Positions 49,693 to 57,397 of a DNA stretch of 64,000 bases are shown here, one piece after another (the stretch's first letter is position 1; every line of letters begins with the position of its first letter). A program made the translations under genes and the position numbers. The notes beneath the pieces were generated by a model, which saw only the letters and a list, made by a program, of their open reading frames with translations, searched no databases and had not been told where the DNA came from. The DNA is taken from assembly GCA_963722495.1 (NCBI GenBank), contig CAVRND010000021.1:248001-312000 (forward strand), given 5' to 3'. The stretch is from Hyphomicrobium_A sp963722495 (lineage in GTDB: Bacteria; Pseudomonadota; Alphaproteobacteria; Rhizobiales; Hyphomicrobiaceae).

Positions 49693-50484
49693 ATGCTCGT
49701 CGCGCAGGCAGCAACCTTCAAGGTCAACGGCCGGGCGTTGGTCGATAGCGTCGACCTCGCGCTCAAGCCCGGCGCCTTGCTGGTTCTTGTCGGACCGAAC
49801 GGAGCCGGCAAGTCGACGCTTCTGCGATTGCTATCGGGCGAGCTTTCACCGACCTCGGGCGCAATCCACCTGGACGACCGCAAGCTGGGCGACTATTCGG
49901 CCCCCGAGCTTTCCCGGCGTCGAGCCGTCGTCTCGCAGGGCACGCCCTTGTCGTTTCCCTTCTCCGTGCGCGAGGTAGTGCTTCTCGGCGCGTCGGTGCC
50001 GGGGTTTGCCGCCCCGCCGGCACGTGTGCAGCAAATCGCTGGCGAATGCATCGCCTCCGTTGGGCTGCAGGGATTGGGCGACAGGCTGTTCACGAAATTG
50101 TCGGGCGGCGAGCGCCAGCGCGTGCATATCGCGCGCGCGTTGCTGCAGCTTCGGGTGGCCGACTTCCCGCAGCCGCAGCGCACCGTTCTCTTGTTGGACG
50201 AGCCGACGGCCAATCTCGACCTTGCGCATCAGAGCAGCGTGCTGAACGAAGCCCGGAGAGAAGCGCGCGCGGGACGCGCCGTGCTCGCCATCCTCCACGA
50301 TCTCAATCTCGCCGCCGCCTATGCCGACGAGATCGTGCTGCTGAGCCGCGGGCGCGTCGCCGCCCGGGGATCGGCTGGGGAGGTCATGCGCGACGGGTTG
50401 CTCTCGGAGGTCTACGGCTGCCCGGTAAGGACGAACGTGACGCCTCGTGGCGGTGTCCCCTTCGTGCTGCCCGTCGCCGAGTGA
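49693..50484 (+). CDS. hmuV: Heme ABC transporter ATP-binding protein HmuV
   Basis: A 263-residue ATPase. Walker A is GPNGAGKST (about 34-42), the signature is LSGGERQRVHIARAL, Walker B is VLLLDEPTANLDLAHQ and the H-loop is LAILHDLNLAAAYAD. SVREVVLLGASVPGF matches the Q-loop-adjacent region of the heme/siderophore subfamily. It drives heme import through HmuU. It is the last gene of hmuTUV. A perfect 7 bp stem (CCCGCCG / CGGCGGG, 50490-50510) follows the stop but has no T-run. Confidence 0.94.
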   Translation: MLVAQAATFKVNGRALVDSVDLALKPGALLVLVGPNGAGKSTLLRLLSGELSPTSGAIHLDDRKLGDYSAPELSRRRAVVSQGTPLSFPFSVREVVLLGASVPGFAAPPARVQQIAGECIASVGLQGLGDRLFTKLSGGERQRVHIARALLQLRVADFPQPQRTVLLLDEPTANLDLAHQSSVLNEARREARAGRAVLAILHDLNLAAAYADEIVLLSRGRVAARGSAGEVMRDGLLSEVYGCPVRTNVTPRGGVPFVLPVAE

Positions 50485-50810
50485 GAGTGCCCGCCGCCGA
50501 TCCCGGCGGGGGTAGGGGCGCAATTCAAAGCAGTCCCTCCTTTGCACAGATGCGTGCTCCGGGCTCCAAGCGCGGCTTCCGAGCCCAGCCGAGCTTGTCG
50601 CTCGCATGGCTCCGGGGCGCGCAAACTCCGCGGTCATTGGTGGCCGATAGTTCTGGTGCGCTGCGGCGCACCACTATGCATTGAGTGCACGCCGTCGCTT
50701 GGAGGTAGTGCGCTCAACGCCCAGACGGTTCTGCCAAACACCGTTAAGTTGGGGTGGCGCTAAGCATTGCGATACTGAAGTCCTCGTCTCTGTCCAGGTT
50801 GGAGGGGTGC
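50485..50810. other. Intergenic stretch hmuV to AraC
   Basis: No gene is supported in these 326 bases. They contain the 7 bp stem after hmuV (50490-50510), a perfect hairpin GGTGCGC-TGCG-GCGCACC near 50657-50674, and GGAGGGG just before the GTG start of the AraC gene. The second hairpin could be an operator, but nothing else supports that. Confidence 0.4.
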
Positions 50811-51695
50811 GTGAGTACGTCCCGTATCGAGTTGGTCTCCAAGGGGCGCCGAGTTCCGTTTCTGAGCGCGCCCGATTTCAGCAGCGCCGATCACCCCTGG
50901 GCCGGCTATCTGTTGGAGGAGTCGAACGGCCGGAACGAACCCATATCGCGCGGCTCCTTCCTCAAGACGACACTCTTCCTCTGCACGGGTGGGCAAGGAA
51001 TTGCGCATCGAAGGCATCGCGGAACTTGGGAGAGAAATCGTATCGAGCCCGGATCCGTATTCATGGTCCGCCGCGATACGGAGATCCAAGCGGCCTGGAC
51101 AACCAATTCCTGGCCGACGTTGCTGCTTCAACTGGACAACACCAAGTTCCAGCACATTGCGCCCGAGGAAGTGAGCGCGGTCGAGGCATCGCTGGTCTCA
51201 GCGCTCACGACAAACGATCAACGGCTCGCCACCTTGATGTTGGCGATGCGCGAGGAGGTCCGGGATGGATGTATCTCGGGCAGGCTCTATGCTGAATCCA
51301 TCTCCCTTGCATTGCTTGCGTATCTGGCGGGCAGGTACGCCACGCCTCGGCCATCGGATAGCTACGACAAAAGCCTGTCGCCTGCTCAGAAGCGCAGGCT
51401 TGTCGAATTCATCCGAGCCAACCTGATCAGCAATATTGCGGTTACCGAGCTTGCAGAACTGGTGCAGATGAGCCCTGCCCATTTCTCTCGCGTGTTCAAG
51501 GCCTCGTTCGGCGTGACGCCCTATCGATATGTCATGCAGGAACGAGTTGAAGGGACGAAGGCCTTGCTCGCAACTGCGGAGCTGTCGGGGAGCCAAGTCG
51601 CCATCGCATTTGGTTTTGCGAGCCAGAGTCACTTTGTGAAGGTCTTCCGCCAGTTCACCGGCGTCACCCCCAAGCAGTATAAGGCGGGCCTCTAG
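50811..51695 (+). CDS. AraC family transcriptional regulator
   Basis: A 294-residue regulator. The N-terminal ~190 residues form a sensor domain (HPWAGYLLEESNG, LKTTLFLCTGGQGIAHRRHRG, VFMVRRDTEIQAAW). The C-terminal double helix-turn-helix spans about 200-294 (FIRANLISNIAVTELAELVQ, SPAHFSRVFKASFGVTPYRYV, VAIAFGFASQSHFVKVFRQF, GVTPKQYKAGL). The GTG at 50811 is the likely start because GGAGGGG lies 4-10 bases upstream. It lies upstream of the carboxylesterase gene and may activate it; the ligand is unknown. It seems unrelated in role to the heme genes that precede it. Confidence 0.88.
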   Translation: MSTSRIELVSKGRRVPFLSAPDFSSADHPWAGYLLEESNGRNEPISRGSFLKTTLFLCTGGQGIAHRRHRGTWERNRIEPGSVFMVRRDTEIQAAWTTNSWPTLLLQLDNTKFQHIAPEEVSAVEASLVSALTTNDQRLATLMLAMREEVRDGCISGRLYAESISLALLAYLAGRYATPRPSDSYDKSLSPAQKRRLVEFIRANLISNIAVTELAELVQMSPAHFSRVFKASFGVTPYRYVMQERVEGTKALLATAELSGSQVAIAFGFASQSHFVKVFRQFTGVTPKQYKAGL

Positions 51696-51696
51696 G

Positions 51697-51850
51697 CGCC
51701 GGAAGCCGTGGGCAGTTTATCTGTTCGAGGAGTCCGAGTGCGCAAACGTATCCGTATCGCGCCGTCACCGGCAGATCTCCGACGCCATGGCCTCGTCGCG
51801 CGGCTCGCGCTTGGCGCGTCGCTACCATCTTGATGGCATTGCAGAATGCG
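51697..51850 (+). pseudogene. Decayed N-terminal fragment of a second AraC-type sensor domain
   Basis: Directly after the AraC stop, one frame reads RRKPWAVYLFEESECANVSV. This resembles HPWAGYLLEESNG in the intact neighbour (PWA, YL and EES in the same spacing), followed by Ser/Arg-rich sequence that loses similarity. No helix-turn-helix follows. It looks like the remnant of a tandem duplicate, cut off after about 20-50 residues. The similarity is short, so this is a tentative call. Confidence 0.4.
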
Positions 51851-52243
51851 CTGCGGACAACGACGCGCATTTGCGTGCGCGCGTCCTTCCAAAACACTGT
51901 CTTCGGCGGTGTGCCCTGAACTGTTCGCTACATGGCAAGCCAGCCGAGGGGGAATGGCAGACAGTGCGTCGCATAAATCAGAAACGCACGTCGGGAGCGA
52001 AACGAGTGCGCGTTATGGGCGCGCCAGCAAGGGGCAAATTCCCAACCTGACACTGCGAACGGCGATGGACGGGCAATCGGCGCCATCGAGCGGCGATCCC
52101 GCCTAAACCCGTTCCTTCACGTCAACTCTGCGAGCGATGGTCCGGTGCGCCGGGCCAGCGAACGCCTGTGCTTGGCAACAAGCTCAGCGCGAAGCCGGCG
52201 GGGAAACACGAACGACACGCTGAAGAACTCTAGGGAGACAAAA
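51851..52243. other. Intergenic stretch upstream of the carboxylesterase
   Basis: No gene is supported. Several short open frames exist on the plus strand but none has a ribosome site with family-like sequence. The last bases hold AGGGAGA, the ribosome site of the carboxylesterase at 52244. The regulatory target of the upstream AraC protein would be expected here, but I saw no clear direct repeats. Confidence 0.35.
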
Positions 52244-53925
52244 ATGAGAATCCTGACGAAATCGGGCGGTGGAGCGGTCCTGCTCTGCGCGATGCTGGCG
52301 ACAGGCGTCGCGCCTGTGCTCGCACACGACAACGACCACGACCACGGTAATGACGGACCCGTGGTCAATACCGCGGAAGGTCCCGTGCGCGGCTTCAAGA
52401 AGGACGGTGTCTACACCTTCCTCGGAATTCCGTACGCAGCCCCGCCGGTCGGCAACCTGCGCTGGCGTCCGCCGGCGCCCGTCAAGAAGTGGCGCGATGC
52501 GCTCGATGCCACCAAGTTCGGCAGCAGCTGCCCGCAGGTGACCACCCTCGGCCCGTTTGCCGGTCCGACGAGCGTCACCGAGGACTGCCTCTTCCTCAAC
52601 GTCTACACGACGGGCAAGGACGGCCCCAAGAAGCCGGTCGTCGTGTGGATCCACGGTGGAGGCAACATCGATGGTGAAGCCGCCGCCTACGACGGCGCCA
52701 AGCTCGCTACCGGTGGCCCCAATGGCGAGCCGAGACCGTGACTGTCATCCTGAACTACCGCTTGGGCCTGTTCGGATTCCTGTCGCATCCGGCACTCAAT
52801 GCGGAAGGCCATCTGTGGGGCAACTACGGCATCCTGGACATCCAGGCAGTCCTCAAGTGGGTGCAGCGCAACGCTGCCAACTTCGGCGGCGACCCGAACC
52901 GGGTTCTGCTGGGCGGCCAGTCGGCTGGCGCTTCCGACACCGGCGCCAACGTGATCTCGCCTCTGGCAGCGGGATTGTTCAACCGCGCTCTTTATCAGAG
53001 CTCGCCAACGTCGTCCTATCCGACGGCGGCCACGGCTCTGACGCGCGGCACGACATTCGCCTACAACACCACGACCCCGCAGCAATCCGCCAACTGCCCC
53101 GGCACGGGAGCTTCGGCTGCCGCCTGCCTGCGCAACCTGTCGGCTGAGCGCATCCTGCAGCTGCAGGGCACGCCCAACTCCAACGGCGCCTACGTCACGG
53201 GTCCGTTTGTCGACGGCACGATCATCCCGATCACGCCCGAGCAGGCATGGACGACAGGCAATTACAACAAGATGCCGACCATGGGCGGCGCGGCGCGTGA
53301 CGAAGGCAACTTCGGCATCTCGATCACGGAGTACTTCTCCGGTCCTCCGCAGGTGCCGATGACGCTGCAGCAGTACAACGACCGCATCAACGCCCAGTAC
53401 GGCGCCAATGCGGCCGCGGTTCTCGCTCAGTATCCGCCCGGCAGCGATCCGCAGTTCACCTTCAATCGCGTGTCGACCGATCCTGGCAAGTGCCGCGGTC
53501 TGCACGTGCTCGGGCTGTGGTCCACGAAGGTCCCGACTTATGCCTACGACTTCACGTATCGGGATGCGCCCTACTACTTCCCTTGGATGCCGGGCTTCAA
53601 GGCGCTCGCGTACCACACCGTCGACATCCAGTTCATCTTCCCGAAGTGGCACGGGGGTCATCTGGGCGTGAACCTCGACCAGAATACCGGTCAGCCGCGT
53701 GAGCTGCAGGGCGCCGAGCGCAATCTGTCGGACAGGCTGGTTGCGGCATGGACGAAGTTTGCGGCGACCGGCAATCCGAATGGGTCGGGCAACTCGCCCT
53801 GGCCGAAATACACCTCGCCGACTGCGGGCATTCTCAATCAGAACCTCGCGTTCACGACGGACAGCACGGCGACCTACAGAAGCAACTACAAGTGCGACTT
53901 CTGGGATCCGCTGCAGACCTACTGA
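52244..53925 (+). CDS. Secreted type-B carboxylesterase (one frameshift)
   Basis: About 560 residues over two frames. A signal peptide with VLLCAMLATGVAPVLA is followed by a His/Asp-rich segment (HDNDHDHGNDG). The esterase domain follows: FKKDGVYTFLGIPYAAPPVG, EDCLFLNVYTTG, oxyanion-hole WIHGGGNIDGE, then after a frame change near 52735 VILNYRLGLFGFLSHPAL and the nucleophile motif GGQSAGA. GQSAG stands in place of the usual GESAG. The acidic residue is in GGAARDEGNF, and a candidate His lies in KWHGGHLGV. It hydrolyses carboxylic esters outside the cytoplasm. A second exported hydrolase with a similar His/Asp tail follows. Confidence 0.88.
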
Positions 53926-53933
53926 GGCTGAAT

Positions 53934-53968
53934 GCGATGGCGCGGGGCTCCCGGCCTCTCGCCATCGC
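53934..53968. other. Hairpin after the carboxylesterase gene
   Basis: A 9 bp perfect stem (GCGATGGCG / CGCCATCGC) with a GC-rich 17-base loop, 9 bases past the stop codon. There is no T-run, so it may stabilise the mRNA end or terminate weakly. Confidence 0.45.
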
Positions 53969-54096
53969 TCCTCCGACACGAAAGTTGGATCGAACGCCGG
54001 ATGCTACGGCGACGACCACTCATTACAGAACCAGCGAATGAGCTTCCGATTTAGGCGTCCTCGGATGTGAGGTCGGGAGGACAGCGCACATGAAGA

Positions 54097-55221
54097 ATGG
54101 CGTCAGCGACGGAGAAATTTCGATGGCAGACCGGATTTCGACTGAGCAAGACGGCCTTGTGCGCGGTGGCTATCGCGGCCGCATGCGCCGCAACCGCCGT
54201 GGCAGGCAGCAACTCGAAGCGCCACAAATCTATCGAGCTTGAAGCACAGGGAAGCTTCTACGTGGCCGGCAAGATATTCACCATCCCATCGCGCATTTCC
54301 ACAGGCACGACGCCCGAGCCCGGTTTGATCTCGATCGACCACGCCTACGTCCAGTATCAGATCCCCGAGGATAGGAAATATCGGTTTCCCGTTCTCATGG
54401 TCCACGGCGGCGGCCATACGGGAAAGACGTATGAGACGACGCCCGACGGCCGCGAGGGCTGGTACACGTCCTTCACGCGCCGCGGTTTCCCGTCATACGT
54501 GATCGATGACCCCAATCGCGGACGGGCGTGCTGCGAGCCGACCGAGCTGCACCTCGTGAGGATGGGCTTGCTGCCGAATACCGCGCTGCCCAGCATGAAC
54601 ATCTATACGAAGGAGACGGCGTATACGACGTTCCGCTTCGGGCCGGCCTATCCGGATGCGTATGCTGGACAGCGCTTCCCGCTGGGCGCCATCGATCAAT
54701 ACGCTCCGCAGTGGGTGCTGACCTACCGCGATGCCGAAGAGAACGCCAAGATCACCAACGCGATTGTCGCCGCTATCGACAAGATCGGGCCATGCATCGT
54801 CATGGTGCACTCGCAGTCGGGCCCCCTGGGCCTCGCGGCCGTCCTACAGCGCACCAACCTCGTCAAAGGATTCGTAGCCATCGAGCCGGCCGGCTTCGCC
54901 ATTCCCGCCACCGAGACGGCTGCGAAGCTCAAGAACGTGCCGATATTTGCGGTGTTCGGTGACAACCTGGCCTCGAGCCCGCAATCGACCGGCTGGCTGA
55001 CGAGCGCGCAAACGACCGCCGCTCAGGTCAATGCCGCGGGCGGCAACGCGAAGGTCCTGCCGCTGGCGACTATAGGGATCCGCGGCAATTCCCACATGAT
55101 GATGATGGACAACAACAACGAGCAGATCGCCGACCTCATCGAGAAGTGGGTCGCCAAGAACGTCCGCAAAGCACTCGATGACGACCACGACCATGACCAC
55201 GGCCACGGTGGCCGGGACTGA
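54097..55221 (+). CDS. Secreted alpha/beta hydrolase with His/Asp-rich C-terminus
   Basis: A 374-residue exported hydrolase. The signal segment is TALCAVAIAAACAATAVAG. The alpha/beta fold shows FPVLMVHGGGHTGKTYE (oxyanion region), the nucleophile motif VHSQSGPLG, a probable Asp in FAVFGDN and His in RGNSHMMMMDNN. The tail DDDHDHDHGHGGRD mirrors the His/Asp segment of the preceding carboxylesterase. GGGAGG stands better spaced to an out-of-frame ATG at 54090, so a small indel near the start is possible. The pair may act on related esters; the substrate is unknown. Confidence 0.8.
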   Translation: MASATEKFRWQTGFRLSKTALCAVAIAAACAATAVAGSNSKRHKSIELEAQGSFYVAGKIFTIPSRISTGTTPEPGLISIDHAYVQYQIPEDRKYRFPVLMVHGGGHTGKTYETTPDGREGWYTSFTRRGFPSYVIDDPNRGRACCEPTELHLVRMGLLPNTALPSMNIYTKETAYTTFRFGPAYPDAYAGQRFPLGAIDQYAPQWVLTYRDAEENAKITNAIVAAIDKIGPCIVMVHSQSGPLGLAAVLQRTNLVKGFVAIEPAGFAIPATETAAKLKNVPIFAVFGDNLASSPQSTGWLTSAQTTAAQVNAAGGNAKVLPLATIGIRGNSHMMMMDNNNEQIADLIEKWVAKNVRKALDDDHDHDHGHGGRD

Positions 55222-55266
55222 TCCCTTCGGGCCGGCCGCACGACCAGCGGCCGGCTCGCCTCAGCG

Positions 55267-55353
55267 CTAACCTCCGCGGAGGCGGGCGGCGTCGTACCAA
55301 CGGCGGAACTTGTTGCCGAAACTCTCGATCGTGAACGGCAGCGCGACCGCCTT
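55267..55353 (-). pseudogene. C-terminal remnant of a tyrosine recombinase/integrase
   Basis: On the minus strand, the 29 codons before the stop at 55267 read KAVALPFTIESFGNKFRRWY then DAARLRGG. The pattern FT.ESFGN.FR.W.DAA.L is typical of the region just before the HGLR box of phage-type tyrosine recombinases. The HGLR box and catalytic Tyr are absent. It lies in the 134 bp between the hydrolase and the second AraC gene, which suggests a past integration event. The call rests on a short match. Confidence 0.38.
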
Positions 55354-55355
55354 TT

Positions 55356-56391
55356 CTATATGCCGTGCGCGGTGCGGAACTCGCTGGGCGTGCAGCCGTA
55401 GCGCTTCTTGAACAGGCGGATGAACGTCGACAGGTTCATAAAGCCCCAGCGGTACGCCACGGTGAAAATAGGCTCGTGCCTGCAGCCAGGAGATATCAGA
55501 TCGAGCTTTACCCGCTCGAGGCGCTTCTGCGAGATGTAGGAGCTGAACGTCGTGCCCAGCGAGGCAAAAATTTTGTGCACGTAGCGAGGAGAAATTCCGA
55601 AGTGCGTGGCCACGCGTTCGGGCGACAGCGCTTCGGCAGAAAGCTGCTCATTGACGTAATAGAGGATCTCGCGCTTGAGATCTCGGGACTTTGGCTCCTC
55701 ACCGTCGTTGAGATTGGTGGCAAATCCGTCGGCAGCCAGCGGCAGCAGAAGGACGAAGGCATCGAACAGAGCGGTCAGCTCGTCTGCAGTTGCGGACAAC
55801 AAATGCTCCGACAGCAGAGCAAGCGAGCCGGCCAGCGGGCCCATTCAGAGAGCGGCGCGGCAGCAGCACATTGTGGAATGCCATTTCCGCATTCTTGACC
55901 GCCGCGAAGCTCTCCTTGGAGATGAGGAACGACAGATCCTCGTACATGCTGTCGGGCTGGCCGGTGGAGCTCACTGGTTCAGCGGTGTCGTAGATCACGA
56001 GGTCGCCCGGGACCGCGCGCGAGACGTGCCCGCCCTGCTCGACGTTGAGCTCGCCGGTCATGACGAAGTTGGCGTAGAAGCCGTCGACCTTCGAGGCCGC
56101 GATGTTCTGTTTGGTCCGCACGGTCACGAGCGGCGACATGCGCACGCGCCCGACGGAGCCGTTGGCAAAATTCATGCTCTCGATGCGGGCCTCGAAGGGA
56201 CGCTCAGATTGGAACTCTGGCGTCCACGGCATGAATGTGTTGCCGATGCCTTCGCGAAAAACGCTGAACGCCTTACTGGGAGCGAAATATTGCGTGTCCC
56301 AGAGGTTTATGTGCCGGCGCTCCGTCGGCGGGATATATTTAGTCCGAACAGTCTCGTTCTCTCTGACCCTTGGTTTGTTCGCTGTATGCAT
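55356..56391 (-). CDS. AraC family transcriptional regulator with cupin-like sensor (one frameshift)
   Basis: About 345 residues over two frames. The N-terminal sensor is of the AraC-binding-like type (KAFSVFREGIGNTFMPWTPEF, MSPLVTVRTKQNIAASKVDG, GHVSRAVPGDLVIYDTAEP). A frame change near 55845 joins NVLLPRRSLNGP to LAGSLALLSEHLLS. The C-terminal helix-turn-helix pair is at the end (ALSPERVATHFGISPRYVHK, VAYRWGFMNLSTFIRLFKKR, GCTPSEFRTAHGI). It is convergent with the hydrolase pair; the first AraC lies on the other side of them. The target genes are not clear from the sequence. Confidence 0.85.
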
Positions 56392-56830
56392 ATTGCCCTC
56401 AACTTTTTGGCAGCTGAGTTCCGCGGATTCCCGCCGTTATACCTCTCATTATACCGCATGAATTCAGCTCTTTCCCACTTTTCGGTGAGCCAACCGTGCT
56501 CTCGAACGGTCACCGTCCGTAACTGCTGCTTCATGCACAAAACGCTCCCGGCCGATTAGCCGCGAGCGAGCATCTCTTGATGAGGGCGAACGCCGGAACG
56601 AGAGTTCGCGACAAGACCGTTTCCCTTCAGACGGCGCGACATGTGAATCGGACCAGCGGAATTTGTTCCGGGATGCCGATCTCGCGCAGATGCAAGAGAT
56701 GTTTGCCTTGCAGGAGAATGCTAACCGCAAGTACATCCGTTGACTTGGCTGCGGGAGAACAGACGGGGCGCAGACGGCACTGACCTCCGATGCGTTCTTG
56801 CGCCGGCGGCAGACAGGGAAGGGGTCTACG
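56392..56830. other. Intergenic stretch between AraC and the prepilin peptidase gene
   Basis: No gene is supported in these ~440 bases. The part next to the AraC start (about 56340-56560) is visibly more AT-rich than the rest of the window, consistent with acquired DNA. AGGGAAGGGG near 56816 is the ribosome site for the TTG at 56831. Confidence 0.4.
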
Positions 56831-57394
56831 TTGTCTACAGCTCAGCGATGGGCACTATTGACCGCCTTCGGCCTCGCGATGGCGACCTTATCGTGGCTCA
56901 CGCTGGATCCTCTCGACGCGCTTGCGTCGACCTTCCTGGCGACGGTGATGCTCGCGATCGCATTGATCGACGCAGAGCAGTTCATCATCCCCGACGTGTT
57001 GTCGCTTCCCGCCATCCCCGTCGGCCTCGCCTACGCCTGGGCGACGGACGTGGCGCCGCCCGCAAATCTCGTCGAGCACCTGCTGGCGATGATCGTCGGG
57101 GGGCTCGCGCTCTACCTGATCAGGGAGGCGTACTTCCGCTATCGCGCGCGCGAAGGACTCGGCCTCGGCGACGTAAAGTTGGGGCTGGCTGCCGGAGCCT
57201 GGACCGGTCTGTCAGGCCTCGGGCATGTGCTGCTGCTGGCTAGCGTTTTCGCGCTATGCTGGGTGGTGGTCGTCAACGCCCGAAATCTTGCCGCGCTCAA
57301 GGGAGCGACGCCGATAGCGTTCGGCGTCTTCCTCGCCCCGGCCATATGGGTCGTCTGGTTCGCTGGGAAGCAGGGCCTAACTGGCGCCGGTTGA
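56831..57394 (+). CDS. Type IV prepilin peptidase A24 domain protein (GspO-like)
   Basis: A 187-residue polytopic protein with the two catalytic Asp motifs of A24 aspartic peptidases: LIDAEQFIIPD (about residue 42) and GLGLGDVKLGL (the GxGD motif, about 115). It has about six membrane helices. It cleaves leader peptides of pseudopilins such as the GspG and GspH encoded further right. The N-terminal methyltransferase domain of full GspO/PilD is absent, so it is the short peptidase-only form. The TTG at 56831 is chosen for its strong upstream AGGGAAGGGG; a longer frame from 56798 also exists. It is convergent with gspD. Confidence 0.85.
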   Translation: MSTAQRWALLTAFGLAMATLSWLTLDPLDALASTFLATVMLAIALIDAEQFIIPDVLSLPAIPVGLAYAWATDVAPPANLVEHLLAMIVGGLALYLIREAYFRYRAREGLGLGDVKLGLAAGAWTGLSGLGHVLLLASVFALCWVVVVNARNLAALKGATPIAFGVFLAPAIWVVWFAGKQGLTGAG

Positions 57395-57397
57395 AGC

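Noticed and set aside
51787..52106. Short plus-strand open frames before the carboxylesterase
   Set aside because: No ribosome site or recognisable sequence; they look like chance frames in non-coding or decayed DNA.
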